A stretch of 15,243 nucleotides of DNA from the NCBI GenBank assembly GCA_003219345.1, contig QHOP01000376.1, positions 1-15,243 on the forward strand, written 5' to 3'. The first letter of the stretch is position 1; each line of letters opens with the position of its first letter. The notes beneath the pieces were generated by a model. That model had not been told where the DNA came from. It was given only the letters and a program-made list of their open reading frames with translations, and did no database searches. The DNA is from Verrucomicrobiota bacterium. GTDB taxonomy: Bacteria > Verrucomicrobiota > Verrucomicrobiia > Limisphaerales > AV2. Of this stretch, positions 1-6,401 are shown in pieces. The position numbers and the translations under genes are program-made.

Positions 1-140
1 CGCATTTTCGTGGCCATCAAATGCCTTGTTTAGCATGAATAGTGCAAGTTCGGGTTTTGATAATCTCAGTTTTCTCTGTTCCCTCCTGTTCACCTGCTGC
101 ATGGTTTCGGCTAGACAACGCCGTCACTGTCGAGCAGATA
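1..140 (+). repeat. Direct repeat copy A (partner 386-525)
   Basis: Bases 1-140 match 386-525 at a constant offset of 385 with no gap that I could see. The match is nearly perfect over about the first 92 bases and more diverged after that. The copy starts at the window edge, so it may extend further left. It includes a right-type 29-bp arm at 64-92. Confidence 0.85.
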
Positions 141-158
141 CAAGCGCAAAACCAAAGT

Positions 159-477
159 CGAACAGGAGATAACGGAGAGAACAGAGCCATGAACACGATC
201 TCAAAACCAGTTTGCTCCGACGGCGTGTTCGGTCACCGAGCAGGTTCAATCCAAGTATGAACCCAGAAAAAGGAGTTGGCCGCAAAAAGGCACAGAAGGC
301 ACACAAAATAATGACTTGTGCTGGCAGACACTTTAACAGGATGGTGAAGAGGACTTAATTCCGTCGCTTTGGTTTGTGTCTCTTGCGCATTTTCGTGGCC
401 ATCAAATGCCTTGTTTAGGATGAATAGTGCAGGCTCGGGCTTTGAAAATCTCGGTTTTCTCTGTTTCCTCCTGTTCA
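159..477. repeat. Palindromic-arm element 1 (about 319 bp)
   Basis: The left arm at 159-187 and the right arm at 449-477 are imperfect inverted copies of the same 29-bp sequence, which begins GAACAGGAG and continues with two further AAC-RGAG-type units. This is the longest of the arm-bounded elements in the window. Its interior is unrelated to the other copies and includes the GCAAAAAGGCACAGAAGGCA-like stretch, so the pair may come from two different elements. Confidence 0.55.
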
Positions 478-525
478 ATTTCTCCATCGTTTCGGTTTAG
501 AAAACGCCATCACTGTTGAGCAAAT
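386..525 (+). repeat. Direct repeat copy B (partner 1-140)
   Basis: This is the second copy of the segment at 1-140, at an offset of 385 bp, and it carries the right-type arm at 449-477. The intervening DNA contains a left-type arm at 159-187. The arrangement therefore reads right arm, left arm, right arm, as expected for a duplicated or tandemly inserted element with one copy partly outside the window. Confidence 0.85.
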
Positions 526-682
526 CTCGGACTTGATTGTGTTCCTGCTCTTGCCACCATAGCCCCAGTCAAATGAAGACCATCATCAAACTCTTCCCGC
601 CCATCTTTAGGATGAACTTCCGCTCAAACCCAGACGGCCCATTTCTCAAAGCAACCAGCAACGCATCTGCCCCCTTCACTCC

Positions 683-1585
<903 letters not shown>

Positions 1586-1678
1586 GTCAGCGCCTCCGCC
1601 GCTCCGCCTCTGCGCCGCGACATCGCGCAGCTTTTCAGGCTGCCTCATTCGCGGTTCAACTGCCGGATTCAAGATCAA

Positions 1679-2136
1679 ATGAAAGACCATCGTTATTGCT
1701 CTCGTCTTATCCCTCGCCTTCCAAACTCGCGCTGCCTCTGCTGACGAGTGGAAGACCGCGGCGCCGCGCGAGGAGATTCGCCCGCAGTTTCAACTCAAGG
1801 AAACCGGCGGCAGTGAATTTGGATGTCGGCGGAGTTCCGGCTCCCATGGGACAGCCGAGAACAGTCACGGCGGATATCAAGGCAGGTGAATATCTGTGGT
1901 TCGCGGAAATGGAAGACAATTCAGGAGGCATCAGCGGAATGATCATCCGAGGCACCGGCGGTTCGTTGCCCGCCATAACTGTCGCGAGAACGGCGGATCG
2001 TGTTGCGCTTACCTACACAGGAACGCTCCAAGCCGCAGATGCGGTCAATGGAACGTATTCCGACGTGACGGCTGCTACCAGTCCATACTCGGAAAGAGCC
2101 ACCAACGCGGCAAAGTTCTTCCGCGCAAAACAATAA
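1679..2136 (+). pseudogene. Chimeric relic of secreted protein gene(s)
   Basis: At 1679 an ATG is followed, after removal of one A in the run at 1682-1684, by a convincing signal peptide (MKTIVIALVLSLAFQTRAAS). A mature start DEWKTAAPREEIRPQFQLK follows, and this frame runs to a stop at 1887-1889. From memory it resembles the N-terminus of secreted carbon-nitrogen hydrolases of this phylum. From about 1815 a different frame becomes protein-like and runs to the TAA at 2134-2136. Its end (TYTGTLQAADAVNGTYSDV...YSERATNAAKFFRAKQ) resembles a C-terminal module of large secreted verrucomicrobial proteins. I read this as two truncated pieces joined with frameshifts. A 146-residue frame from a TTG at 1696 could in principle be translated, but its first 40 residues look like an out-of-frame shadow of the signal peptide. 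Confidence 0.6.
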
Positions 2137-2166
2137 CCGGGAGTCAGACAAGATAATCACAAGAGA

Positions 2167-2190
2167 GAGACCGGAGTTCACTTCGGTCTC
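2167..2190 (+). terminator. Intrinsic-type terminator hairpin
   Basis: GAGACCGGAG (2167-2176) pairs with CTTCGGTCTC (2181-2190) over ten base pairs, including one G-T pair, around the tetraloop TTCA. It is followed by the pyrimidine-rich CTTCCGTTT. The T tract is weak, so efficiency is uncertain. It lies about 30 bp after the relic's stop codon and separates it from the PanB-like gene. Confidence 0.7.
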
Positions 2191-2312
2191 CTTCCGTTTA
2201 AGGTTCTATCGCCTAAGCCGGCCGTAGCCGATTCGTCGGGAGAACGAGTTGATTGGCAAAGACCTGACCTTTCCGCCTTGCCGCACACACTTTAAGCCCG
2301 CACTGTCCCACC

Positions 2313-3134
2313 ATGCTGCGACCGGACAAGAAATACTCCGTTTACGACCTGCGACAACTCAAGGGCAAACGCTGCCTCACTCATGTGCATGTCAAATCCC
2401 CGGAAGAGGCGGGCGCGGCAGAAGCGGCCGGGATCGACTTGTTGAGTTGCAGTTTCGACTCACCGGCATCGCAGGCCCGATTGCCGCTTCTCGTGGCGGC
2501 GGCCCCGAAAAGTTTCATCTCTGCAGCAACCCCGCACGGGATGGCTTCGCCGGAAGAGGCGATCCGCATCGGATTCCAGGCGCTGGAACTGGGCGCCAGT
2601 TCGGTCTATTGCTCGGCCAGCCCATGGATGATTGAAGCCATGGCGCGGGAAGGAATCCCGGTGGTGGGCCACCTGGGAATGGTTCCGCGCCACGCGACCT
2701 GGACGAACGTTCGCGCGATTGGCAAGACCCCGGCCGAGGCCAGGCAACTCTACGAACAAATGAAGCGACTGGAAAATGCCGGCGCCTATGCCGCGGAACT
2801 TGAATTGGTGCCGCATCAGCTCGCTTCCTATTTCTGCAAGAAAACTTCCCTCCTTCTGATGTCCCTCGGTTCCGGCAGCGGCTGTGACACGCTGTTCCTC
2901 TTCTCCGACGACATCCTCCAGGACTACGACGAACGCATTCCGCGCCATGCCAAGGCCTACAGGAACTTCCCCAAAGAATCCAAACGGCTGCAGGACGAGC
3001 GCATCGCCGCATTTGCAGAATACGCCGAGGACGTGAAGCGCGGCCGTTTTCCCGAAGCCGGTCACCTGGTGGCAGTGGATGAGGCCGTCTTCAAGGCGGC
3101 CGTTGAAGCGATTGAAGGCGGCGGAAAGGCATGA
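2313..3134 (+). CDS. Divergent PanB-like (ketopantoate hydroxymethyltransferase family) protein
   Basis: The 273-residue protein has the length and layout of PanB, a decameric TIM-barrel enzyme of pantothenate synthesis. Recognisable segments are GIPVVGHLGMVP (114-125), IGKTPAEA (136-143), ELELVP (162-167, where E164 matches the catalytic Glu181 of E. coli PanB), SLGSGSGCD (184-192) and KRGRFPEAGH (242-251). The other signature residues are missing. The ADLP segment carrying Asp84 reads AATP (71-74). The VKIEGG segment with Lys112 and Glu114 reads VYCSAS (98-103), and the VGDS metal site reads SCSFDS. Membership in the PanB/PEP-mutase superfamily is therefore well supported but the classical reaction is not. 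No Shine-Dalgarno is visible. Its stop codon overlaps an ATG (ATGA) of a tiny frame before the methyltransferase gene. Confidence 0.78.
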   Translation: MLRPDKKYSVYDLRQLKGKRCLTHVHVKSPEEAGAAEAAGIDLLSCSFDSPASQARLPLLVAAAPKSFISAATPHGMASPEEAIRIGFQALELGASSVYCSASPWMIEAMAREGIPVVGHLGMVPRHATWTNVRAIGKTPAEARQLYEQMKRLENAGAYAAELELVPHQLASYFCKKTSLLLMSLGSGSGCDTLFLFSDDILQDYDERIPRHAKAYRNFPKESKRLQDERIAAFAEYAEDVKRGRFPEAGHLVAVDEAVFKAAVEAIEGGGKA

Positions 3135-3202
3135 TCCCCGGCAACCCACCGACCGAGCTCCGCCCCGATGGACGCAAAGGCGAGCTTTACCTGAGGAGGT
3201 GA
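3131..3202 (+). CDS. Possible 23-residue leader or truncated gene start
   Basis: An ATG at 3131 overlaps the panB-like stop (ATGA) and opens a 23-residue frame, MIPGNPPTELRPDGRKGELY then LRR, ending in TGA at 3200-3202, two bases before the methyltransferase ATG. The methyltransferase ribosome-binding site lies inside its last codons. It could be a leader peptide that couples translation, or the stump of a gene that once followed the panB-like gene and was cut by insertion of the restriction-modification island. I do not recognise the peptide, and expression is unproven. Confidence 0.3.
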   Translation: MIPGNPPTELRPDGRKGELYLRR

Positions 3203-3204
3203 AG
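3191..3204 (+). promoter_or_regulatory. Strong ribosome-binding site of the methyltransferase
   Basis: The sequence CTGAGGAGGTGAAG ends directly at the ATG at 3205. Its AGGAGGT core is a near-perfect Shine-Dalgarno with about four bases of spacing. It decides the start codon against the longer open frame reaching back to 3079. It contrasts with neighbouring chromosomal genes, which show no such site, and this supports a foreign origin of the gene. Confidence 0.8.
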
Positions 3205-4260
3205 ATGATAATCGTAAATCTCATGCGGAACCATCCGTTGCCTCGACTCGACCAAGCGCCGACAGTGGCAGCGGCGCTGCAAAAGTATTGCAGACTTCAG
3301 CAGGGCGAAATTTGGGAAGACCCTTTCGGCAAACACCGCGTTGGTTGCTTGGACGCGTCGCAGTTGGAAGAAGTGGACAAACTGGTCGGAGGCGAGTTGG
3401 CTCAACTCGCGTTGCATGACCCGCCTTACAATCTTGTCGCCTTCGAGACGCGCAGTGTTGGCGCATTCGTGGATTGGTGCAGGCAGTGGATTGCGAGCAC
3501 CGACCGCGTGCTGGCCAAGGACGCCTCGCTTTACGTTTGGATTGGGGCTGACCAGAATGAAGGATTTCAACCACTGCCGGATTTTATGCTAATGATGCGG
3601 GACACGGGCCTACGTCCGCGCTCCTTCATCACCATGCGAAATCAGCGCGGCTACGGAACGCTGAGGAACTGGATGGCGGTGCGCCAGGAACTGCTCTACT
3701 ACGTCAAAGGGTCGCCGACGTTCAACGTCGAAGCCGAATACACGGAAATCCCCAAGATTCTTCGCGGATACTACAAGGAAGTAAATGGTCTCGTGACCGA
3801 GAACCTAGAGCGGAGCAAGTCGGACAAAATCCGGGCCGGAAACGTTTGGGTGGACATACAGCAGGTGTTTTACCGGATGGAGGAAAACGTGAACGGCTGC
3901 TACGCACAGAAGCCGCTCAAGAGTTGCGAGCGTATCATCCGGGCGAGTTCGAATCCGGCGGACTTAGTATTGGACTTCTTCGCTCACTCCGGCTCGACGC
4001 TCCTCGCGTGCGACATGCTTGGGCGACGGTGTTACACGATGGACGTTGACCCTGTGTTTTGCGAAATCGTGATTCGGCGAGTGGAGCATTTCCGCGCAAC
4101 TGGCGAAACGGGTTGGCAGAACAGCAATCCGTTCGCGGCTGAAATTGAGGAGGACGGCGAATTGAGGCGGCTGGTTCTGGCTGAAAGCAGGGAAAAAAAG
4201 AATTCCCCCATCAAATCCGACTCTGCTCCTCTCCTGCGTCAGCCGATGCTCTTCCGCTAA
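3205..4260 (+). CDS. Type II DNA methyltransferase, beta class (adenine-N6 or cytosine-N4)
   Basis: This modification enzyme transfers a methyl group from S-adenosylmethionine to an amino group in DNA, protecting the host from the neighbouring nuclease. With the ATG at 3205 it has 351 residues. Catalytic motif IV is DPPY (72-75). It precedes the target-recognition region and the AdoMet-binding motif I DFFAHSGST (257-265), so the order is that of beta-class enzymes. A QKP box (235-237) and a RRCYTMDVDP segment (274-283) also fit. DPPY favours N6-adenine but does not prove it. The His in place of the more usual Gly of FAGSG is notable. The start is fixed by a strong GAGGAGGTGAAG just upstream, one of the few good Shine-Dalgarno sites here. 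The frame stays open to 3079, but that part overlaps the panB-like gene. Its stop overlaps that of the endonuclease gene on the other strand (4257-4260). Confidence 0.93.
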   Translation: MIIVNLMRNHPLPRLDQAPTVAAALQKYCRLQQGEIWEDPFGKHRVGCLDASQLEEVDKLVGGELAQLALHDPPYNLVAFETRSVGAFVDWCRQWIASTDRVLAKDASLYVWIGADQNEGFQPLPDFMLMMRDTGLRPRSFITMRNQRGYGTLRNWMAVRQELLYYVKGSPTFNVEAEYTEIPKILRGYYKEVNGLVTENLERSKSDKIRAGNVWVDIQQVFYRMEENVNGCYAQKPLKSCERIIRASSNPADLVLDFFAHSGSTLLACDMLGRRCYTMDVDPVFCEIVIRRVEHFRATGETGWQNSNPFAAEIEEDGELRRLVLAESREKKNSPIKSDSAPLLRQPMLFR

Positions 4261-4820
4261 CTCTCACAGGTGAGGAGCTGAAGAAGCTCCTCGTAGATGA
4301 GCGTCTTGTGGAGGTAATTGTCCAGATGAGTCTGGAGCGTTTGCGGGTTGATGTGAAATTGCCCTTCGCCAACGTTTCCTTTATGCTGAAAATCCGAATA
4401 GTAAATCAGACCGCCTCGCCTGTTCTCTTTGATGTCCTTGCTTACGATACGGAAAATCTTAATGCAGTCTGAGAAGAATAAGCCATAGTAGAGCACATCG
4501 AACTCCTTGCGCTTCACCTGCTGGATGTTGCAGTCGAACTCGTGTTGATGCCACTGCGAAAACGCGACCATTCGTTTCTCCGCAGTCGCCTCTTCGATGC
4601 AACGAACGACGGTTTCTTCCGTGACGGTCCGTTCCGCCTTCTTCTGAACGACAGAAAATTTGACCTCGATGCGGTGATGCAGCGAATCGTCGTAGAGGTC
4701 GTGGAAAAGGTTGCGCCCTAGTGAACACTTCAATAGCCGCTTGACCATGCATTCCGCCACTGAGCCAACGCGGCGTGTCCTCAACGCAAAGATGCCGTCG
4801 CGCAGCTTCTCAGCGTCCAC
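4257..4820 (-). CDS. Type II restriction endonuclease, PD-(D/E)XK type
   Basis: This is predicted to be the DNA-cutting partner of the methyltransferase at 3205. Translation from the GTG at 4820 gives 187 residues, a usual size for Type II nucleases. An Asp pair in YDDS (43-46) followed by RIEVK (50-54, Glu52 and Lys54) fits a PD-(D/E)XK site. Downstream, the EFDVLYYGLFF (106-116) and KGNVGEGQFHIN (147-158) regions look like conserved nuclease core. The GTG start is preceded by GGGAGG with five bases of spacing and overlaps the last codons of the regulator gene, so the two are translationally coupled. The frame stays open upstream to 5048, but that part is the shadow of the regulator. Its stop overlaps that of the methyltransferase. 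I cannot name the recognition sequence. Assignment rests on the motif plus context. Confidence 0.85.
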   Translation of the reverse strand: MDAEKLRDGIFALRTRRVGSVAECMVKRLLKCSLGRNLFHDLYDDSLHHRIEVKFSVVQKKAERTVTEETVVRCIEEATAEKRMVAFSQWHQHEFDCNIQQVKRKEFDVLYYGLFFSDCIKIFRIVSKDIKENRRGGLIYYSDFQHKGNVGEGQFHINPQTLQTHLDNYLHKTLIYEELLQLLTCES

Positions 4821-5064
4821 CGCGGCCTCCCTTCGCACGACGCAGCGCCGAGAGTGGTGGGAACAATTTCCCAATCTCCACATCAAGTGCGTCGGAAATC
4901 TTGATGAGGTTGAGCGCGGCGACATTGCGTTCTCCGCGTTCAATCCCGCCGTAGTAGGCGCGGTCAATGTTGGCGAGACCAGCGAACTCCTCCTGCGAAA
5001 GCTTTGTCTCTTCACGCAGGCGGCGAATTTGCCGGCCGAGCAATACAAGTTGGCGGTTTTTCAC
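4810..5064 (-). CDS. XRE-family regulator, probable restriction-modification controller (C) protein
   Basis: This 84-residue protein is almost entirely one helix-turn-helix domain. The recognisable core runs from GRQIRRLREE (10-19) through LSQEEFAGLANIDRAYYGGI (22-41) to ERGERNVAALNLIKISDAL (42-60), as in C proteins that time nuclease expression after the system enters a new host. The start is a GTG at 5064 with no Shine-Dalgarno. A palindromic TATAAG-containing site lies about 11 bases upstream, so the message may be nearly leaderless, as is known for some C genes. It overlaps the downstream nuclease gene by 11 bases. The C-terminal tail rich in Arg and Gly (residues 74-84) is unusual and may simply carry the ribosome-binding site of the nuclease. 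Confidence 0.88.
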   Translation of the reverse strand: MKNRQLVLLGRQIRRLREETKLSQEEFAGLANIDRAYYGGIERGERNVAALNLIKISDALDVEIGKLFPPLSALRRAKGGRGGR

Positions 5065-5074
5065 AGGGCCAGAA

Positions 5075-5084
5075 GCTTATAAGC
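5075..5084 (-). promoter_or_regulatory. Palindrome GCTTATAAGC, candidate C-box and -10 region
   Basis: A perfect 10-bp palindrome lies just upstream of the regulator's GTG start. On the minus strand it contains TTATAA/TATAAG, suitable as a -10 element with transcription starting a few bases before the start codon. C proteins generally bind short symmetric boxes around their own promoter, so this is the best candidate operator. Only one box is clear. Confidence 0.45.
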
Positions 5085-5127
5085 ACACGGATTGTCGTTC
5101 CACGGCCTATGAGGAGCATTCTCAAGA

Positions 5128-5286
5128 ATGTTGAGCTTTGCCTTCCTTGAGGAGTTTTGCGACAAATGGATGTGTTTTAAGAAGAGAATGCCGTTGACGA
5201 TGCAAGCATTCGACCATAGCCGAATCAAAAACCAACCCGGATCAGGATCGGCGACGATCCCAAGACCGAGCGATCTGCCTTTATGA
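5128..5286 (+). CDS. Possible small 52-residue ORF
   Basis: An ATG at 5128 opens a frame of 52 codons (MLSFAFLEEFCDKWMCFKKR...IPRPSDLPL) ending in a TGA that overlaps the ATG of the MetE-like gene (ATGA at 5283-5286). A GAGGAG lies 11 bases upstream of the ATG, which is too far to be convincing. I recognise no family. It may be the remnant of sequence at the right border of the restriction-modification island. It is recorded because the overlap with the next start is suggestive of coupling. Confidence 0.2.
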   Translation: MLSFAFLEEFCDKWMCFKKRMPLTMQAFDHSRIKNQPGSGSATIPRPSDLPL

Positions 5287-6299
5287 ACCCGCCCACCACG
5301 CCGCGCATCCTCACCACCACCGTCGGCTCGTATCCCGTCCCCGACTGGCTCGCGGCGCTGCCCAGCGAGCAGGCGCTGCTCGACGCCACGCGCGTCGTGT
5401 TCAGCCTCCAGCGCCAGGCCGGCATTGACCTGCCCACCGACGGTGAACTGTATCGGTTCGACGTGAATCATCCCGACACCAACGGCATGATCGAGTATTT
5501 CGTCCATAAATTCGGTGGCGTGCGGCGTGAAGTGGGCCGGTCCGATACGGCGGCGTTCCGCGCCAAAACGGAAATGCGCTGGCGCAACAAGCCCGCCGCG
5601 GTCGTCACCGGCCCGATCACGGAAGGAGTCTTGAACCTGCCGGAAGACTGCGCCCGCGCGGCGAGCGCGGCGGGCGGCCCGTTCAAGTTCACGGTCACCA
5701 GTCCCTACATGCTCGCCCGCACGTTGCTCGACGAGCATTATCACGATTTCGCCAAGCTCACGCTGGCCATCGCCGATGCGCTCGCGGCGCAGATGAGCGA
5801 GTTGAGTTGCGCCTGCGTGCAGGTGGACGAGGCCAACGTTCCCGGCAATCCGGCCGACGGCCCGCTCGCCGCCGAAGCGATCAATCGCGTGCTGGATGCC
5901 GTGCGCGTCGAAAAGGCGGTGCATTTCTGTTTCGGCAATTACGGCGGACAGACGATTCAAAAAGGCGACTGGACGCCGCTGATTTCTTTTCTCAACCGTC
6001 TGCACGCCGACCATCTCGTGCTCGAACTCGCGCATCGCCCGCCCTCCGATCTTGACGCGCTCAAGGGCGTGAACGACCGGATCGGCATCGGCCTGGGCGT
6101 GGTGGACATCAAGGCGAACCACGTCGAGACGCCGGAGGAAATCGCTCGCGCCATCGAGCGCGCGGAAAAAGTGCTCGGACCGGATCGCGTGCGGTACGTC
6201 CATCCGGATTGCGGTTTTTGGATGTTGAAACGCTCGGTTGCCGACCGCAAGATTGCTGCGTTGGTGGAGGGGCGGGATTTGTATCTTGAGCGCAAATGA
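5283..6299 (+). CDS. MetE C-terminal-like (cobalamin-independent methionine synthase family) methyltransferase
   Basis: The 338-residue protein corresponds to the catalytic C-terminal barrel of MetE, without the N-terminal barrel. It has TTTVGSYPVP (11-20), DGELYR (53-58), VDEANVPGNP (181-190) and HPDCGFWMLKR (307-317). The four zinc ligands of the family can be placed as His214 and Cys216 in VHFCFGN, Glu248 in LELAHR and Cys310 in HPDCGF. The enzyme probably transfers a methyl group to or from a zinc-bound thiol(ate); methionine synthesis is possible but not certain, since short relatives work on other thiols or have unknown roles. The start at 5283 has no Shine-Dalgarno sequence and directly yields the conserved N-terminus. 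It leads a three-gene co-directional block with an enolase-superfamily enzyme and an FAD oxidoreductase. Confidence 0.85.
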   Translation: MNPPTTPRILTTTVGSYPVPDWLAALPSEQALLDATRVVFSLQRQAGIDLPTDGELYRFDVNHPDTNGMIEYFVHKFGGVRREVGRSDTAAFRAKTEMRWRNKPAAVVTGPITEGVLNLPEDCARAASAAGGPFKFTVTSPYMLARTLLDEHYHDFAKLTLAIADALAAQMSELSCACVQVDEANVPGNPADGPLAAEAINRVLDAVRVEKAVHFCFGNYGGQTIQKGDWTPLISFLNRLHADHLVLELAHRPPSDLDALKGVNDRIGIGLGVVDIKANHVETPEEIARAIERAEKVLGPDRVRYVHPDCGFWMLKRSVADRKIAALVEGRDLYLERK

Positions 6300-6326
6300 A
6301 TCATCAGCAAATCCTCTACTCTGCAG

Positions 6327-6392
6327 GTGAGAAAGTGAGAAGCTGGGAAAGTGAGATGCCCACTCGCCCACTTTCTCGCTTTCCCACTTTCG
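6327..6392. repeat. Imperfect palindrome of AAAGTGAG/CACTTTC units
   Basis: The left half (6327-6355) is built from GAAAGTGAG and GGGAAAGTGAG units. The right half (6361-6392) is built from the complementary CCCACTTTC and TCGCTTTCCCACTTTC units, so the RNA could fold into a long imperfect hairpin. It fills most of the gap between the MetE-like gene and the enolase-superfamily gene and ends at the ATG of 6393. It may act as an attenuator or stabilising structure, or be a dispersed intergenic repeat. Confidence 0.65.
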
Positions 6393-6401
6393 ATGCTGAC
6401 C

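Larger units (their letters stand above)
1..682. repeat. Gene-free left flank made of diverged repeats
   Basis: No credible coding region was found here. The stretch contains a long direct repeat (1-140 against 386-525), one left-type arm and two right-type arms of the 29-bp arm family (64-92, 159-187, 449-477), and a purine-rich GCAAAAAGGCACAGAAGGCA-like segment near 283-302. Short open frames across it translate to low-complexity Arg/Gln/Lys strings on the minus strand, which is what these repeats give when translated and is not evidence of genes. No promoter for the gene at 683 could be identified with confidence. Confidence 0.75.

Noticed and set aside
159..477. CRISPR-like array in the left flank
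   Set aside because: Arms alternate in orientation and spacing is irregular (about 95 to 290 bases). There are no uniform spacers and no cas genes.
233..487. 84-residue minus-strand frame rich in Arg, Lys and Gln
   Set aside because: It is a translation of the repeat arms. The same NRRKQRKQR-like start appears wherever an arm is translated (also near 9978 and 15074), which marks repeat DNA and not a protein family.
3079..3204. N-terminal extension of the methyltransferase from 3079
   Set aside because: It overlaps the panB-like gene and encodes an Arg/Pro-rich shadow, and a strong ribosome-binding site sits directly before the ATG at 3205.
4711..5082. 123-codon + frame opposite the regulator and nuclease start
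   Set aside because: It overlaps the well-supported helix-turn-helix gene in antisense and has no motif.
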